This document shows positions 1 to 7,100 of a stretch of 18,650 nt of DNA, piece after piece. Position 1 is the stretch's first letter, and each line of letters starts with the position of its first letter. The stretch is from positions 1 to 18,650 of the forward strand of contig JAEYXQ010000028.1 in assembly GCA_023431205.1 (NCBI GenBank), written 5' to 3'. The notes under the pieces were generated by a model. It did not search any database, was not told where the DNA came from, and was given only the letters and a program-made list of their open reading frames with translations. This DNA comes from Pseudomonadota bacterium (GTDB taxonomy: Bacteria > Pseudomonadota > Alphaproteobacteria > Rhizobiales > Devosiaceae). The position numbers and the translations under genes are program-made.

Positions 1-203
1 AGGGCGCCATGGGCAAGGACGTCGCCTTCACCTTCACCCAGGAGGGAGTCTACGGCATCAAGTGTGCGCCGCATCTGGGCATGGGCATGGTCGCCGCCGT
101 GGTCGTAGGTGCGCCGGCCAACCTCGATGCGGCCAAGGCGGTGACGCTGCCAGGCAAGGCCAAGGACCGCATGGCCGCAGCGCTGGACGCCGTGGCGCAG
201 TAA
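1..203 (+). CDS. Pseudoazurin, C-terminal part (cut by the left window edge)
   Basis: This is the C-terminal end of a small periplasmic blue-copper protein that carries electrons to nitrite reductase and related enzymes. The frame is open from base 3 to a TAA at 201-203. The visible segment holds the type-1 copper loop Cys-x-x-His-x-x-x-x-Met (KCAPHLGMGM), with the spacing of Cys78, His81 and Met86 in mature pseudoazurins. It is followed by the family's typical tail (VVVGAPANLDAAKAV...PGKAKDR). The N-terminal half, including the signal peptide and the first copper histidine, lies outside the window. A strong terminator follows directly, so this gene ends its transcript. The neighbouring nnrU-like gene supports a denitrification context. 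The family call is firm; the exact redox partner is inferred. Confidence 0.9.
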   Translation, partial: GAMGKDVAFTFTQEGVYGIKCAPHLGMGMVAAVVVGAPANLDAAKAVTLPGKAKDRMAAALDAVAQ

Positions 204-212
204 CATCAGACT

Positions 213-246
213 GGCCCGGGTGCCTCAACCGCCCGGGCCTTTTCTT
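213..246 (+). terminator. Rho-independent terminator after pseudoazurin
   Basis: A perfect 8-bp GC stem, GGCCCGGG (213-220) with CCCGGGCC (232-239), has an 11-nt loop and is followed by TTTTCTT (240-246). It starts 9 bases after the pseudoazurin stop codon. An upstream GTG at 220, in frame with the next gene, lies in the stem and is therefore an unlikely start. Confidence 0.88.
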
Positions 247-264
247 CGAACCCCGGAACCCGAC

Positions 265-948
265 ATGGACGACCTCGCCGCCTGGGCCCCCTTCGGCACC
301 GCGCTTGTCGCTTTCCTCGCCTCCCACGCCATTCCGGCGCGACCCCCGGTGCGCCGCCGGCTGACCGCCCTGTTCGGCGAGCGGCTGTATCTGGCGCTTT
401 ATTCCCTGCTGTCGGTGTTGCTGCTGGTCTGGCTGGTGCACACCGCCGCCAGCGCGCCGTTCGTGGAGCTGTGGAGCTTCGCCGACTGGCAGCGCCACGT
501 CCCGGCCCTGCTGGTGCCAGTCGGCTTTGCCATCGGCGCGGCAGGACTGTTCTCGCCCAATCCTTTGTCGATGTCGGCGTCGCGCCGCCGGTTCGACGAG
601 AGCCGTCCGGGGGTGGTCGCGCTGACGCGCCACCCGGTGCTGATGGCGCTGGCGCTGTGGACCGCGGCCCACCTCGTGCCCAATGGCCACCTTGCGCACG
701 TGATCCTGTTCGGCACCTTCCTCGTGCTGTCGGTGGGCGGGATGCTCGTCCTCGACCGGCGGGCCCGGCGCCGCCTCGGCGAAGCGGAATGGGCCGGACT
801 GGCGCAGCGCTACCGGGTGCTGCAATGGCCGCGCGGCCGCTGGCTCGACCGCCGGACGGTGCTGCTGCTGGTCGCCGGAATAGGTGTCGCCGTAGGCTTT
901 GCGTTCCTCCACGAGGCGGTGATCGGGGTGCCGGCGCTGGCGCCGTGA
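265..948 (+). CDS. NnrU family integral membrane protein
   Basis: This is a 227-residue membrane protein of the NnrU family, named for a Rhodobacter gene needed for nitrite and nitric oxide reduction; the biochemical role is unknown. Hydrophobic segments lie near residues 7-20, 38-55, 75-95, 120-138, 145-165 and 200-220. The family's conserved look is visible in FSPNPLSM (about 94-101), the TRHPVLMALALW core (about 118-129) that resembles methyltransferase-like NnrU/isoprenylcysteine folds, and the YRVLQWPRGR stretch. I chose the ATG at 265 over the in-frame GTG at 220 because the latter sits inside the upstream terminator. Its position beside pseudoazurin fits a nitrogen-oxide respiration cluster lying mainly to the left of the window. 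No clear terminator follows. Confidence 0.85.
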   Translation: MDDLAAWAPFGTALVAFLASHAIPARPPVRRRLTALFGERLYLALYSLLSVLLLVWLVHTAASAPFVELWSFADWQRHVPALLVPVGFAIGAAGLFSPNPLSMSASRRRFDESRPGVVALTRHPVLMALALWTAAHLVPNGHLAHVILFGTFLVLSVGGMLVLDRRARRRLGEAEWAGLAQRYRVLQWPRGRWLDRRTVLLLVAGIGVAVGFAFLHEAVIGVPALAP

Positions 949-975
949 TGCCGGCCATTCCCGCCCCTTGGTAAT

Positions 976-1017
976 ATTCTATTCTTGACAGCCTCCGGTT
1001 TAGGAATTCAGTATTCC
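976..1017 (+). promoter_or_regulatory. Putative promoter and operator dyad of the sugar ABC operon
   Basis: An AT-rich island in otherwise GC-rich DNA carries a consensus -35 TTGACA (985-990) and, 18 bp on, a weak -10 CAGTAT (1009-1014). Overlapping the -10 is the inverted repeat GGAAT-N5-ATTCC (1003-1007 and 1013-1017). Two direct copies of ATTCT (976-980, 981-985) sit just upstream of the -35. The repeated ATTCY/GGAAT motif suggests repressor binding. The regulator is not encoded in the window. Confidence 0.5.
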
Positions 1018-1020
1018 GAC

Positions 1021-1038
1021 GGCTCTCCGCCGAGAGCC
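1021..1038 (+). promoter_or_regulatory. Leader hairpin or dyad upstream of the ABC ATPase gene
   Basis: GGCTCTC (1021-1027) and GAGAGCC (1032-1038) form a perfect 7-bp stem around a CGCC loop. It falls just downstream of the predicted -10 and about 30 bases before the GTG start. It could be a second operator half-pair around the transcription start or a 5'-end mRNA hairpin. There is no T run, so it is not a terminator. Confidence 0.4.
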
Positions 1039-1069
1039 CGTCCCCGACTTGGGTGACCTGGGAGGCAAT

Positions 1070-2134
1070 GTGGCTCAACTGTCACTGCGTGGCATCAAGA
1101 AGCGCTTTCGGACCACCGACGTGCTTCACGGCATCGATCTCGAGATCGGCGATCGGGAATTCGTCGTGTTCGTCGGTCCGTCCGGGTGCGGGAAATCGAC
1201 CCTGCTGCGCCTGATCGCGGGGCTCGATCCGATCACTGACGGCGAGTTCCTCCTCAACGGCCAGCGCATGAACGACGTGCCGCCCTCGCGCCGCGGCATT
1301 GCCATGGTGTTCCAGAGCTACGCGCTCTACCCGCACATGGACGTCTACGAGAACATGGCGTTCGGTGCCCGGCTGATGGGGCTGACCCCGGCCGAGGTCG
1401 AGAACCGCATCGCCGAGGCGGCACGCATGCTGCGGCTCGAGCCGCTCCTCAAGCGCAAGCCGCGCGAGCTCTCCGGCGGCCAGCGCCAGCGCGTCGCCAT
1501 CGGCCGCGCCCTGGTGCGCAAGCCGGCCGTGTTCCTGCTCGACGAACCGCTGAGCAACCTCGATGCGGCGCTGCGCTCGGAAGTGCGGCTCGAGATCGCC
1601 AAGCTCCACCGCGATATCGGCGGCACCATGATCTACGTCACCCACGACCAGGTGGAGGCGATGACGCTGGCCGACAAGATCGTGGTGATGAATGCCGGGC
1701 GCATCGAGCAGGTGGGCAGCCCCCGCGAACTGTTCGAAACGCCGGCCAACACCTTTGTTGCGACCTTCATCGGCTCGCCGCGCATGACCCTGGTCGACGT
1801 GACCCGTGATGGCGATCGCCTGACGGTTGCCAATGGCGGCTCGATCGTCGCCGGCGCCCTGCCGCCGGCGCAGACGCTGAAGCTCGGCCTCCGGCCGGAC
1901 TCGGTGCGGCTCCACCGCGGCACCACGGCCGACGGGTTCGCCGCCACGGTCGTCTACACCGAATATCTGGGCGACAACGCCTATGTGTATGCCCGCCTCG
2001 CCGACGGCACGCTGCTTGCCGCGCGCACCGGCCCCAATGACCTCTTTGCTCCCGACGAGGTGGTGACGGTCACGGCCGAACCCGGCTCGGCGCACTACTT
2101 TTCCGCCGAGGATGGCCGGCGGCTGACCCCCTAG
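1070..2134 (+). CDS. Sugar ABC transporter ATP-binding protein (UgpC/MalK type)
   Basis: This is the 354-residue ATPase of a CUT1-type importer; it binds the cytoplasmic face of the two permeases and powers uptake. It shows Walker A GPSGCGKST (about 36-44), the Q-loop in MVFQSYALYPHM, the ABC signature LSGGQ (134-138), Walker B VFLLDEP (about 154-160) and the switch histidine in THD (191-193). A TOBE-like regulatory tail (about 240-354) includes GLRPDSVRLH. I chose GTG at 1070, preceded by GGGAGG (1060-1065); an earlier in-frame TTG at 1049 would overlap the leader. It is the first gene of a co-directional operon with the binding protein, two permeases and nanE. Family assignment is firm, but ATPases of this group are shared between substrates, so it gives no sugar specificity. 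Confidence 0.94.
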   Translation: MAQLSLRGIKKRFRTTDVLHGIDLEIGDREFVVFVGPSGCGKSTLLRLIAGLDPITDGEFLLNGQRMNDVPPSRRGIAMVFQSYALYPHMDVYENMAFGARLMGLTPAEVENRIAEAARMLRLEPLLKRKPRELSGGQRQRVAIGRALVRKPAVFLLDEPLSNLDAALRSEVRLEIAKLHRDIGGTMIYVTHDQVEAMTLADKIVVMNAGRIEQVGSPRELFETPANTFVATFIGSPRMTLVDVTRDGDRLTVANGGSIVAGALPPAQTLKLGLRPDSVRLHRGTTADGFAATVVYTEYLGDNAYVYARLADGTLLAARTGPNDLFAPDEVVTVTAEPGSAHYFSAEDGRRLTP

Positions 2135-2181
2135 AGGGTCCGAGCACAGTCCACCAAGAGACAAACAAGGGAAGGAAGACC

Positions 2182-3423
2182 ATGAAGACCACAATGATCC
2201 GCACCGGGGCTGCCGTGGGAGCGCTGCTCCTCGCCGCGCCCGTCTTTGCGCAGGACATCACGTTCTGGAGCTGGCGCCAGGAGGACCGCGCCGCCTATGA
2301 GCAGTTCATCGACGCGTTCGAGGCTGCCAACCCCGGCATCACCGTGAAGTTCGAGGCCTTCGAGGCCGCCAACTACAACACCATCCTGTCCACCGCGCTT
2401 GCCGGTGGCACCGGTCCCGACGTGATGATGGTGCGCGCCTATGGCGGGCTCGAGAACGTCGCCGCGGCCGGTTACCTCGAGCCGCTGAGCGCCGACAACG
2501 TTCCGGCCCTGGCCGAGTTCTCCGCCCCCGCGCTCGCCGCCGAAAGCATGCGTTCGGACGGCACCGTCTATGCCGTGCCGTTCGCCAGCCAAACGCAGCT
2601 GGTGATCTACAACGCCGAGATCTTTTCGGCCAACGGGCTGGAAGAGCCCGAGACCTGGGAAGACCTGGTCGCCCTGAGCCAGACCCTCAAGGACGCCGGC
2701 GTGATCCCCTTCGCCAACGGCACCGCCACCGCCTGGCAGAACGAGACCGTGACCTTCGGCCTCGGCTCCTCGCTGATGGGCAAGGACTTCTACGATGACC
2801 TGATGGCGGGCGAAGCCGACTTCACCGACGAGCGCTTCACCTCCGCGCTGGCCGAAGTGGGCGCCCTTGCTGCCGAATACTTCCCGGATGGCTTCATCGG
2901 CCTCGACTACCCCTCGGCCCAGCAGCTCTTCTCCTCGGGCATGGCGGCGATGTTCGTCGGCGGCTCCTATGAGCTGGCGACCTTCAAGGCGCAGAACCCC
3001 GACATCCAGCTCGGCGTCTTCGCCGCGCCGGGTGAAACCGCCGAGGACGACAAGCTCGTCGGCCTTTATTTCGACGGTGGCTATGCCGCCAATGCGGCCG
3101 GCACCAACAAGGAAGCCTCGCTCAAGTTCCTGAACTACCTGGCGAGCGCCGAGTTCGGCCAGGCCTTTGCCGACACGCTCCAGAACATCTCGACCGTGCC
3201 GGGCGTCACCTTCGGCGATCCGCTGCTGGCCGAGGTCAACGAGCTGAACCAGTCGTCGATCCCGTACCTGATGCTGGCCCACTTCCGCTATGGCGAGCCC
3301 TCCGGCTCGGTGCTGATCCAGTCCGAGATGCAGAAGCTGTTCGCCGGCGAAACCGATCCGGCCGCCATCGGCGAGGCGCTGACCACCGGCCTTGCCGCCT
3401 GGTACGAGCCGTTCAAGAACTAG
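2182..3423 (+). CDS. Sugar ABC transporter substrate-binding protein
   Basis: This is a 413-residue periplasmic solute-binding protein of extracellular family 1 (MalE-like cluster B), which captures sugar for the permease pair. The first 23 residues are a Sec signal peptide with basic start, hydrophobic GAAVGALLLAAP and an AxA-type cleavage before QDITFWSW. The mature start (ITFWSW...) and motifs such as GTGPDVMMV, YAVPFASQTQLVIYN and GMAAMFVGGSYEL match the family. The ATG at 2182 has a GGAAGGAAG Shine-Dalgarno sequence. It sits second in the operon and is followed by an intercistronic hairpin, as expected for a protein needed in excess over its permeases. The substrate cannot be read from sequence; the nanE gene downstream suggests an N-acetylated amino sugar or a sialic-acid-like compound. 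Confidence 0.93.
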   Translation: MKTTMIRTGAAVGALLLAAPVFAQDITFWSWRQEDRAAYEQFIDAFEAANPGITVKFEAFEAANYNTILSTALAGGTGPDVMMVRAYGGLENVAAAGYLEPLSADNVPALAEFSAPALAAESMRSDGTVYAVPFASQTQLVIYNAEIFSANGLEEPETWEDLVALSQTLKDAGVIPFANGTATAWQNETVTFGLGSSLMGKDFYDDLMAGEADFTDERFTSALAEVGALAAEYFPDGFIGLDYPSAQQLFSSGMAAMFVGGSYELATFKAQNPDIQLGVFAAPGETAEDDKLVGLYFDGGYAANAAGTNKEASLKFLNYLASAEFGQAFADTLQNISTVPGVTFGDPLLAEVNELNQSSIPYLMLAHFRYGEPSGSVLIQSEMQKLFAGETDPAAIGEALTTGLAAWYEPFKN

Positions 3424-3440
3424 GCTTCTATCGCTTCTTT

Positions 3441-3463
3441 GGGGGTGGGCAACGCTCACCCCC
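3441..3463 (+). promoter_or_regulatory. Intercistronic stem-loop between binding protein and permease genes
   Basis: GGGGGTGGG pairs with CTCACCCCC (one G-U pair) around a CAACG loop, 17 bases after the binding-protein stop. There is no T tract. Such hairpins often stabilise the upstream binding-protein mRNA and reduce permease expression; that role is inferred here. Confidence 0.6.
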
Positions 3464-3486
3464 AGCCCTGAACCAGAGAGCTTTCC

Positions 3487-4407
3487 TTGCCCCAACTCCG
3501 GATGACTGGCCGCGGCCTCTGGATCACCGCGCTGATCGTGCCGCCACTGGCTTTCGTGGCGCTGTTCATCGTCTATCCGATCATTTCCGCCTTCGCCTAT
3601 GCCTTTTTCGACTGGCAGGGGCTGCGGCGGGGCGACTTCGTCGGCCTCGAAAACTTCCACACAGTGCTGTTCGTCGAGCCCTACCGGAGCTGGACACTCA
3701 ACGCCTTCAAGAACAACGTCATCGTCTTTTTCGCGCTGATGGTGCTGCAGAACGGGCTGGGCTTCATCCTGGCCTATGCGCTCTGGCGCGAACTGCCCGG
3801 CGCCCGCTTCCACCGCATCGCCGTGTTCCTGCCGGTGGTGCTGTCGACCATCATCGTCGCCTACCTGTTCAAGCTCTTCTACCACCCCCTGTTCGGCGTG
3901 GTGAACATCAGCCTCAAGAGCATCGGCCTCGGCTGGCTGGCCCAGCCCTGGCTGGGGCAGAGCAATACCGCCCTGTGGGGCATCATCGTCGCCCAGGCCT
4001 GGCACATGGTGGGCTTTCCCACCCTGGTGTTCCTCGCCGGCATGCAGCGCATCCCCGGTGAGATCCTCGATGCGGTGCGCATGGAAACCGAAAGCGAGTG
4101 GGTCAGGATCACCAAGGTGGTCTGGCCGCTGGTCGCGCCCAGCGCCACCATCGTCTTCACCCTGCTGTTCGTCGGCGCCTTCAACTGGTTCGAACTGCCC
4201 TATATCATGGGCGGGCTTGATGGGTCCCCCTTCGGCTCGACCGACGTGCTGGGGCTTTATTTCTACCGCACCGCTTTCGGGAACGTGTCGTCCGGCCAGC
4301 AGGATTTCGGTCTCGGGTCGGCCCTGGCCGTCTTGATCTTCATCTTCATTGCCCTGGTCGCCGGTGTCATCACCACGCGCCTGCGTGCCCGGGAGATCCA
4401 GCTATGA
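3487..4407 (+). CDS. Sugar ABC transporter permease 1 (MalF/UgpA type)
   Basis: This 306-residue inner-membrane subunit has about six transmembrane helices: the first at residues 10-30 (LWITALIVPPLAFVALFIVYP) and the last near 280-298. The cytoplasmic EAA loop is visible near residues 192-215 (EILDAVRMETESEWVRITKVVWPLV); it docks on the ATPase. The start is TTG at 3487 with GAGAG six bases upstream. An in-frame ATG at 3502, five codons later, is the alternative. The last codons overlap the next permease by four bases (ATGA at 4404-4407), so the two are translationally coupled and probably form a heterodimer. Confidence 0.92.
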   Translation: MPQLRMTGRGLWITALIVPPLAFVALFIVYPIISAFAYAFFDWQGLRRGDFVGLENFHTVLFVEPYRSWTLNAFKNNVIVFFALMVLQNGLGFILAYALWRELPGARFHRIAVFLPVVLSTIIVAYLFKLFYHPLFGVVNISLKSIGLGWLAQPWLGQSNTALWGIIVAQAWHMVGFPTLVFLAGMQRIPGEILDAVRMETESEWVRITKVVWPLVAPSATIVFTLLFVGAFNWFELPYIMGGLDGSPFGSTDVLGLYFYRTAFGNVSSGQQDFGLGSALAVLIFIFIALVAGVITTRLRAREIQL

Positions 4408-5267
4408 GCACCGCGGCGACGAGCTACTACGACCGCAGGGGGCTGTTCGCTACGCTTGGGCGCGACGGGCTCCTGCAGATCATCCTGATCGCCAACACCA
4501 TCATCATGCTGGCCCCCATCGTCATCATGGTGTTCTCCGCCTTCAAGACCACGCCGGAGATCTTCAAGGCGCCTTTCGCCCTGCCCGATTTCACCCAGGT
4601 CGCCAACTTCGCCAAGATCTGGAGCGAAACCAACTTCCTGCGCTACCTGGTGAACTCGTTCGTGGTCACCGGCTCCTCGATGGTGCTGATCCTGACGCTC
4701 GGGACCATGGCTGCCTATGCGATCGGGCGCTATGCCTTCACCGGCGCCAACTTCATCCTGATGTTCTTTCTGGCCGGGCTGACGCTGCCGCTCAAGCTCG
4801 CCATCATCCCGCTGTTCATGCTGATGCGGGACCTGTCGATCCTCAACAACCAGCTGTCGCTGATCTTCGTCTATACCGCCATGGGCCTGCCGACGACCGT
4901 GTTCATCATGACCGGCTTCATCCGCAGCCTGCCCAACGAGCTGGAAGACGCCGCTCGCATGGACGGGGCCAGCGAAGCGCGGATCATGTGGTCGATCATG
5001 CTGCCGCTGGTGCGCCCGGCCATGGTGATCGCCGGCATCCAGAACGTGGTGCCGATCTGGAACGACTTCTTCTTCCCGCTGGTCTTCATCCAGAACGACG
5101 ACCTCAAGACCCTGCCGCAGGGCCTCACCACTTTCATGGGCGAATACACCACCGACTGGGGCGTGCTGTTCTCGGGCCTGACCCTGTCTGCCGCCCCGAT
5201 CATCCTGATCTATATCGTTCTGTCCAAGCAGTTCATCGCCGGCATGACCTCGGGCGCAGTGAAATGA
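4404..5267 (+). CDS. Sugar ABC transporter permease 2 (MalG/UgpE type)
   Basis: This 287-residue partner permease has predicted helices from about residues 27-47 onward and a last helix near 255-276. The EAA loop ELEDAARMDGASEARIMWSI (about 179-198) carries the conserved Ala-Arg-Met-Asp-Gly pattern of the CUT1 family. It starts with an ATG overlapping the stop of permease 1 and ends with an ATGA overlap into the nanE-like gene at 5264-5267. This continuous coupling across three genes is good evidence that transport and the epimerase work together. Confidence 0.93.
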   Translation: MSTAATSYYDRRGLFATLGRDGLLQIILIANTIIMLAPIVIMVFSAFKTTPEIFKAPFALPDFTQVANFAKIWSETNFLRYLVNSFVVTGSSMVLILTLGTMAAYAIGRYAFTGANFILMFFLAGLTLPLKLAIIPLFMLMRDLSILNNQLSLIFVYTAMGLPTTVFIMTGFIRSLPNELEDAARMDGASEARIMWSIMLPLVRPAMVIAGIQNVVPIWNDFFFPLVFIQNDDLKTLPQGLTTFMGEYTTDWGVLFSGLTLSAAPIILIYIVLSKQFIAGMTSGAVK

Positions 5268-5947
5268 GCCTGTCGCTGCCGAGAGGCCTCGTCGTCTCCT
5301 GCCAGGCGCGGGCAGACAACCCGCTGCACGGGCCCAGCTTCATGGGAGCCATGGCGCTCGCCGCCCGTGACGGCGGCGCCTGCGCCCTGCGCGCCAACGG
5401 GCCGGACGACATCCGGGCGGTGGCCGCTGCCGGCCTGCCGGTGATCGGCATCCACAAGGTGTTTTCGGACGACTACCCGGTCTATATCACCCCCAATTTC
5501 GCGGCGGCTGCTGCGGTCGTCGAAGCCGGCGCCGGGATCGTCGCCCTCGACTGCACCCCGCGCCCGCGCGATGGCGACAAGCCCGAGACGCTGGTCCGGC
5601 GCATCCGTGAGGAACTCGGGGCCGAGGTGTTCGCCGATATCTCGACGTTCGAGGAGGGGCTCAAGGCCGCCGACTGGGGCGCCACCTATGTCGCCACCAC
5701 CCTCTCCGGCTACACCGCCTATACCGAGCCCAAGCCGGAGCAGCCGGACCTTCGGCTGGTCGAGACCCTGGCGGCGAGACTGTCGGTGCCGGTGGTTGCA
5801 GAGGGCCGCTACAACACGCCCGAGCTGGTGCGGCAGGCCTTCGACGCTGGCGCCCACGCCGTCGTGGTCGGCACCATGATCACCAACCCCCGCGAAATCA
5901 CCCGCACCTTCATCCGCCACGGCGTGCCGCGCGAGCAGCACACCTAG
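5264..5947 (+). CDS. nanE: Putative N-acetylmannosamine-6-phosphate 2-epimerase (NanE family)
   Basis: This 227-residue cytosolic TIM-barrel enzyme is predicted to interconvert ManNAc-6-P and GlcNAc-6-P, feeding sialic-acid or ManNAc carbon into amino-sugar catabolism. Family landmarks occur in order: GLVVSCQA near the N-terminus, LRANGPDDIRAV (42-53), PVIGIHK with the expected catalytic Lys65, VALDCTPRPR, DISTFEEGLKA, TTLSGYT, VVAEGRYNTPE with the catalytic Glu, and a final GAHAVVVGTMITNP phosphate-binding segment. The start is the ATG at 5264 inside the ATGA overlap; the open frame extends far upstream but only as an out-of-frame shadow of permease 2. The stop shares the CTAG at 5944-5947 with the convergent HAD gene. 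No NanA lyase or ManNAc kinase lies in the window. Confidence 0.88.
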   Translation: MSLSLPRGLVVSCQARADNPLHGPSFMGAMALAARDGGACALRANGPDDIRAVAAAGLPVIGIHKVFSDDYPVYITPNFAAAAAVVEAGAGIVALDCTPRPRDGDKPETLVRRIREELGAEVFADISTFEEGLKAADWGATYVATTLSGYTAYTEPKPEQPDLRLVETLAARLSVPVVAEGRYNTPELVRQAFDAGAHAVVVGTMITNPREITRTFIRHGVPREQHT

Positions 5948-6729
5948 AGGCTTGCGAGGACAAAGTCGGGAACAATGTCGCTGCCGTGCTGTACCGGCAC
6001 TCCGGTTTCCACGAGCACGGATCGGATGCCCGCTCGTTGGGCCGTCAGGATGTCGGTTTCAAGCTGATCACCGATCAGGATGCTATCCTCCGGGCGTGCA
6101 CCGATCCGCGCAAGCGCGACGTGGGCGATCTCTGGCGACGGCTTGCCCAGGATGAGGGGCGACACACCTGAGGATGCGGCGATGGACTGCAGGATTGCCC
6201 CTGCCCCGGGCTCGAACCCGCCGGGGATCGGGCGCAGCAGGTCCGCATTGGTGGCGATCAGGCTGGCACCGGCCAGCACGTTGCGGACGGCAATCGCCAT
6301 CTTGTCGTAGCTGAACGCCCTGTCCAGCCCGACCAGCACCACCTGTGCCCCCTCACCGGCTAGCGCAAATCCGCTTGCCTCGACGCGCTCGCGGAGGGCG
6401 GTGGAGCCGACACAGAAGACCCCCATTCCGGCCGTGAACTGGGCCTCGAGATGCGCGATCGCGACATCGGCAGAGGTAACCACCTCGTGCGGCGTGCAGG
6501 ACACGCCCAGCCGGGTCAGCTTTTCGGCGAACTGCTCGGCGGACTTCTCGGCGTTGTTGGTCACAAAGCAATAGGGAACACCGCGCTCCTGCCAGGACCG
6601 CAGGCGCTCCACCGCTCCGGGAATGGCCTCATCGCCCCGGTAGACCACCCCATCGAGGTCGGCAAGAACGGCAGAAAAATCCAGCTCGTCGATGGAAGCG
6701 AGACGCATGGGAGATTCTGGAGGTGTCAC
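5944..6729 (-). CDS. HAD-superfamily class IIA (NagD-like) sugar phosphatase
   Basis: This 261-residue cytosolic HAD-IIA hydrolase is likely a phosphatase on a small phosphorylated sugar or similar. It shows the nucleophile motif DLDGVVYRG (Asp24/Asp26), motif II TNN (57-59), the motif III lysine in GKPSPE, and motif IV IGDQLETD. The GTG at 6729 has AGGA nine bases upstream. The in-frame ATG at 6708 (residue 8) has no ribosome site but is also possible. The gene lies 31 bases after lsrG on the same strand, so it is probably the last gene of lsrR-lsrK-lsrG. Its stop is nested with that of nanE in a CTAG. It could serve AI-2 processing or the amino-sugar cluster; the sequence alone does not decide. 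Confidence 0.87.
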   Translation of the reverse strand: MTPPESPMRLASIDELDFSAVLADLDGVVYRGDEAIPGAVERLRSWQERGVPYCFVTNNAEKSAEQFAEKLTRLGVSCTPHEVVTSADVAIAHLEAQFTAGMGVFCVGSTALRERVEASGFALAGEGAQVVLVGLDRAFSYDKMAIAVRNVLAGASLIATNADLLRPIPGGFEPGAGAILQSIAASSGVSPLILGKPSPEIAHVALARIGARPEDSILIGDQLETDILTAQRAGIRSVLVETGVPVQHGSDIVPDFVLASL

Positions 6730-6760
6730 GCAGTCGGGTCCTGACCTTTGCGACGGCAGG

Positions 6761-7069
6761 TCAGGCTTCCGCGAGGAAGTCCGCCATCACCGGATCAAAG
6801 AACTGCTTGGTGCGCGACCCGGTCAGGATCGGATCGATGCGCCGGACGCACTCCTGGTAGTGTGGCGTGTTGCGGTGCTCTTCCAACGCTTCCTTGGACT
6901 TGAAGACCTCGTAGACGAAGAAGAGGTTCGAGGCTTCCGGGTCGCGCAGGACGTCGAAGCGAAGGTTGCCCGGCTCCTCCCTCGTGCCGACATAGTTGAT
7001 GCGGAAAGCCGCCAGGAACTCGTCGACATGGTCGGGTTGGACTTCGATCCGCACCATCTGAATAAGCAT
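6761..7069 (-). CDS. lsrG: LsrG: phospho-AI-2 isomerase ((4S)-4-hydroxy-5-phosphonooxypentane-2,3-dione isomerase)
   Basis: This 102-residue protein has the antibiotic-biosynthesis-monooxygenase (ABM) dimeric ferredoxin-like fold. In enteric bacteria LsrG converts phospho-DPD into 3-hydroxy-2,4-pentanedione-5-phosphate, the substrate of LsrF. The stretch VDEFLAAFRINYVGTREEPG followed by NLRFDVLRDPE and later HRNTPHYQECV tracks the E. coli LsrG sequence closely as I remember it (VDEF...GNLRFDVLQDPE...TPHYKTCV). The ATG at 7069 has a GAAAGG site six bases upstream. It lies 31 bases after lsrK on the same strand, unlike E. coli, where lsrG ends the transporter operon. The lsr context makes this call much stronger than a generic ABM-domain protein. 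Confidence 0.92.
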   Translation of the reverse strand: MLIQMVRIEVQPDHVDEFLAAFRINYVGTREEPGNLRFDVLRDPEASNLFFVYEVFKSKEALEEHRNTPHYQECVRRIDPILTGSRTKQFFDPVMADFLAEA

Positions 7070-7100
7070 AGTAGACCTTTCTTCTGAATGAGTTTCGGGC

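Noticed and set aside
2131..4005. A 624-codon minus-strand open frame opposite the binding protein and permease genes
   Set aside because: The translation is rich in Gly, Glu and His repeats typical of a shadow frame, and the plus strand has clear family motifs throughout.
4349..5263. An upstream extension of the nanE reading frame (open from 4349)
   Set aside because: This part is out of frame with permease 2, whose EAA loop and helices are clear. The NanE family begins at the ATG of 5264.
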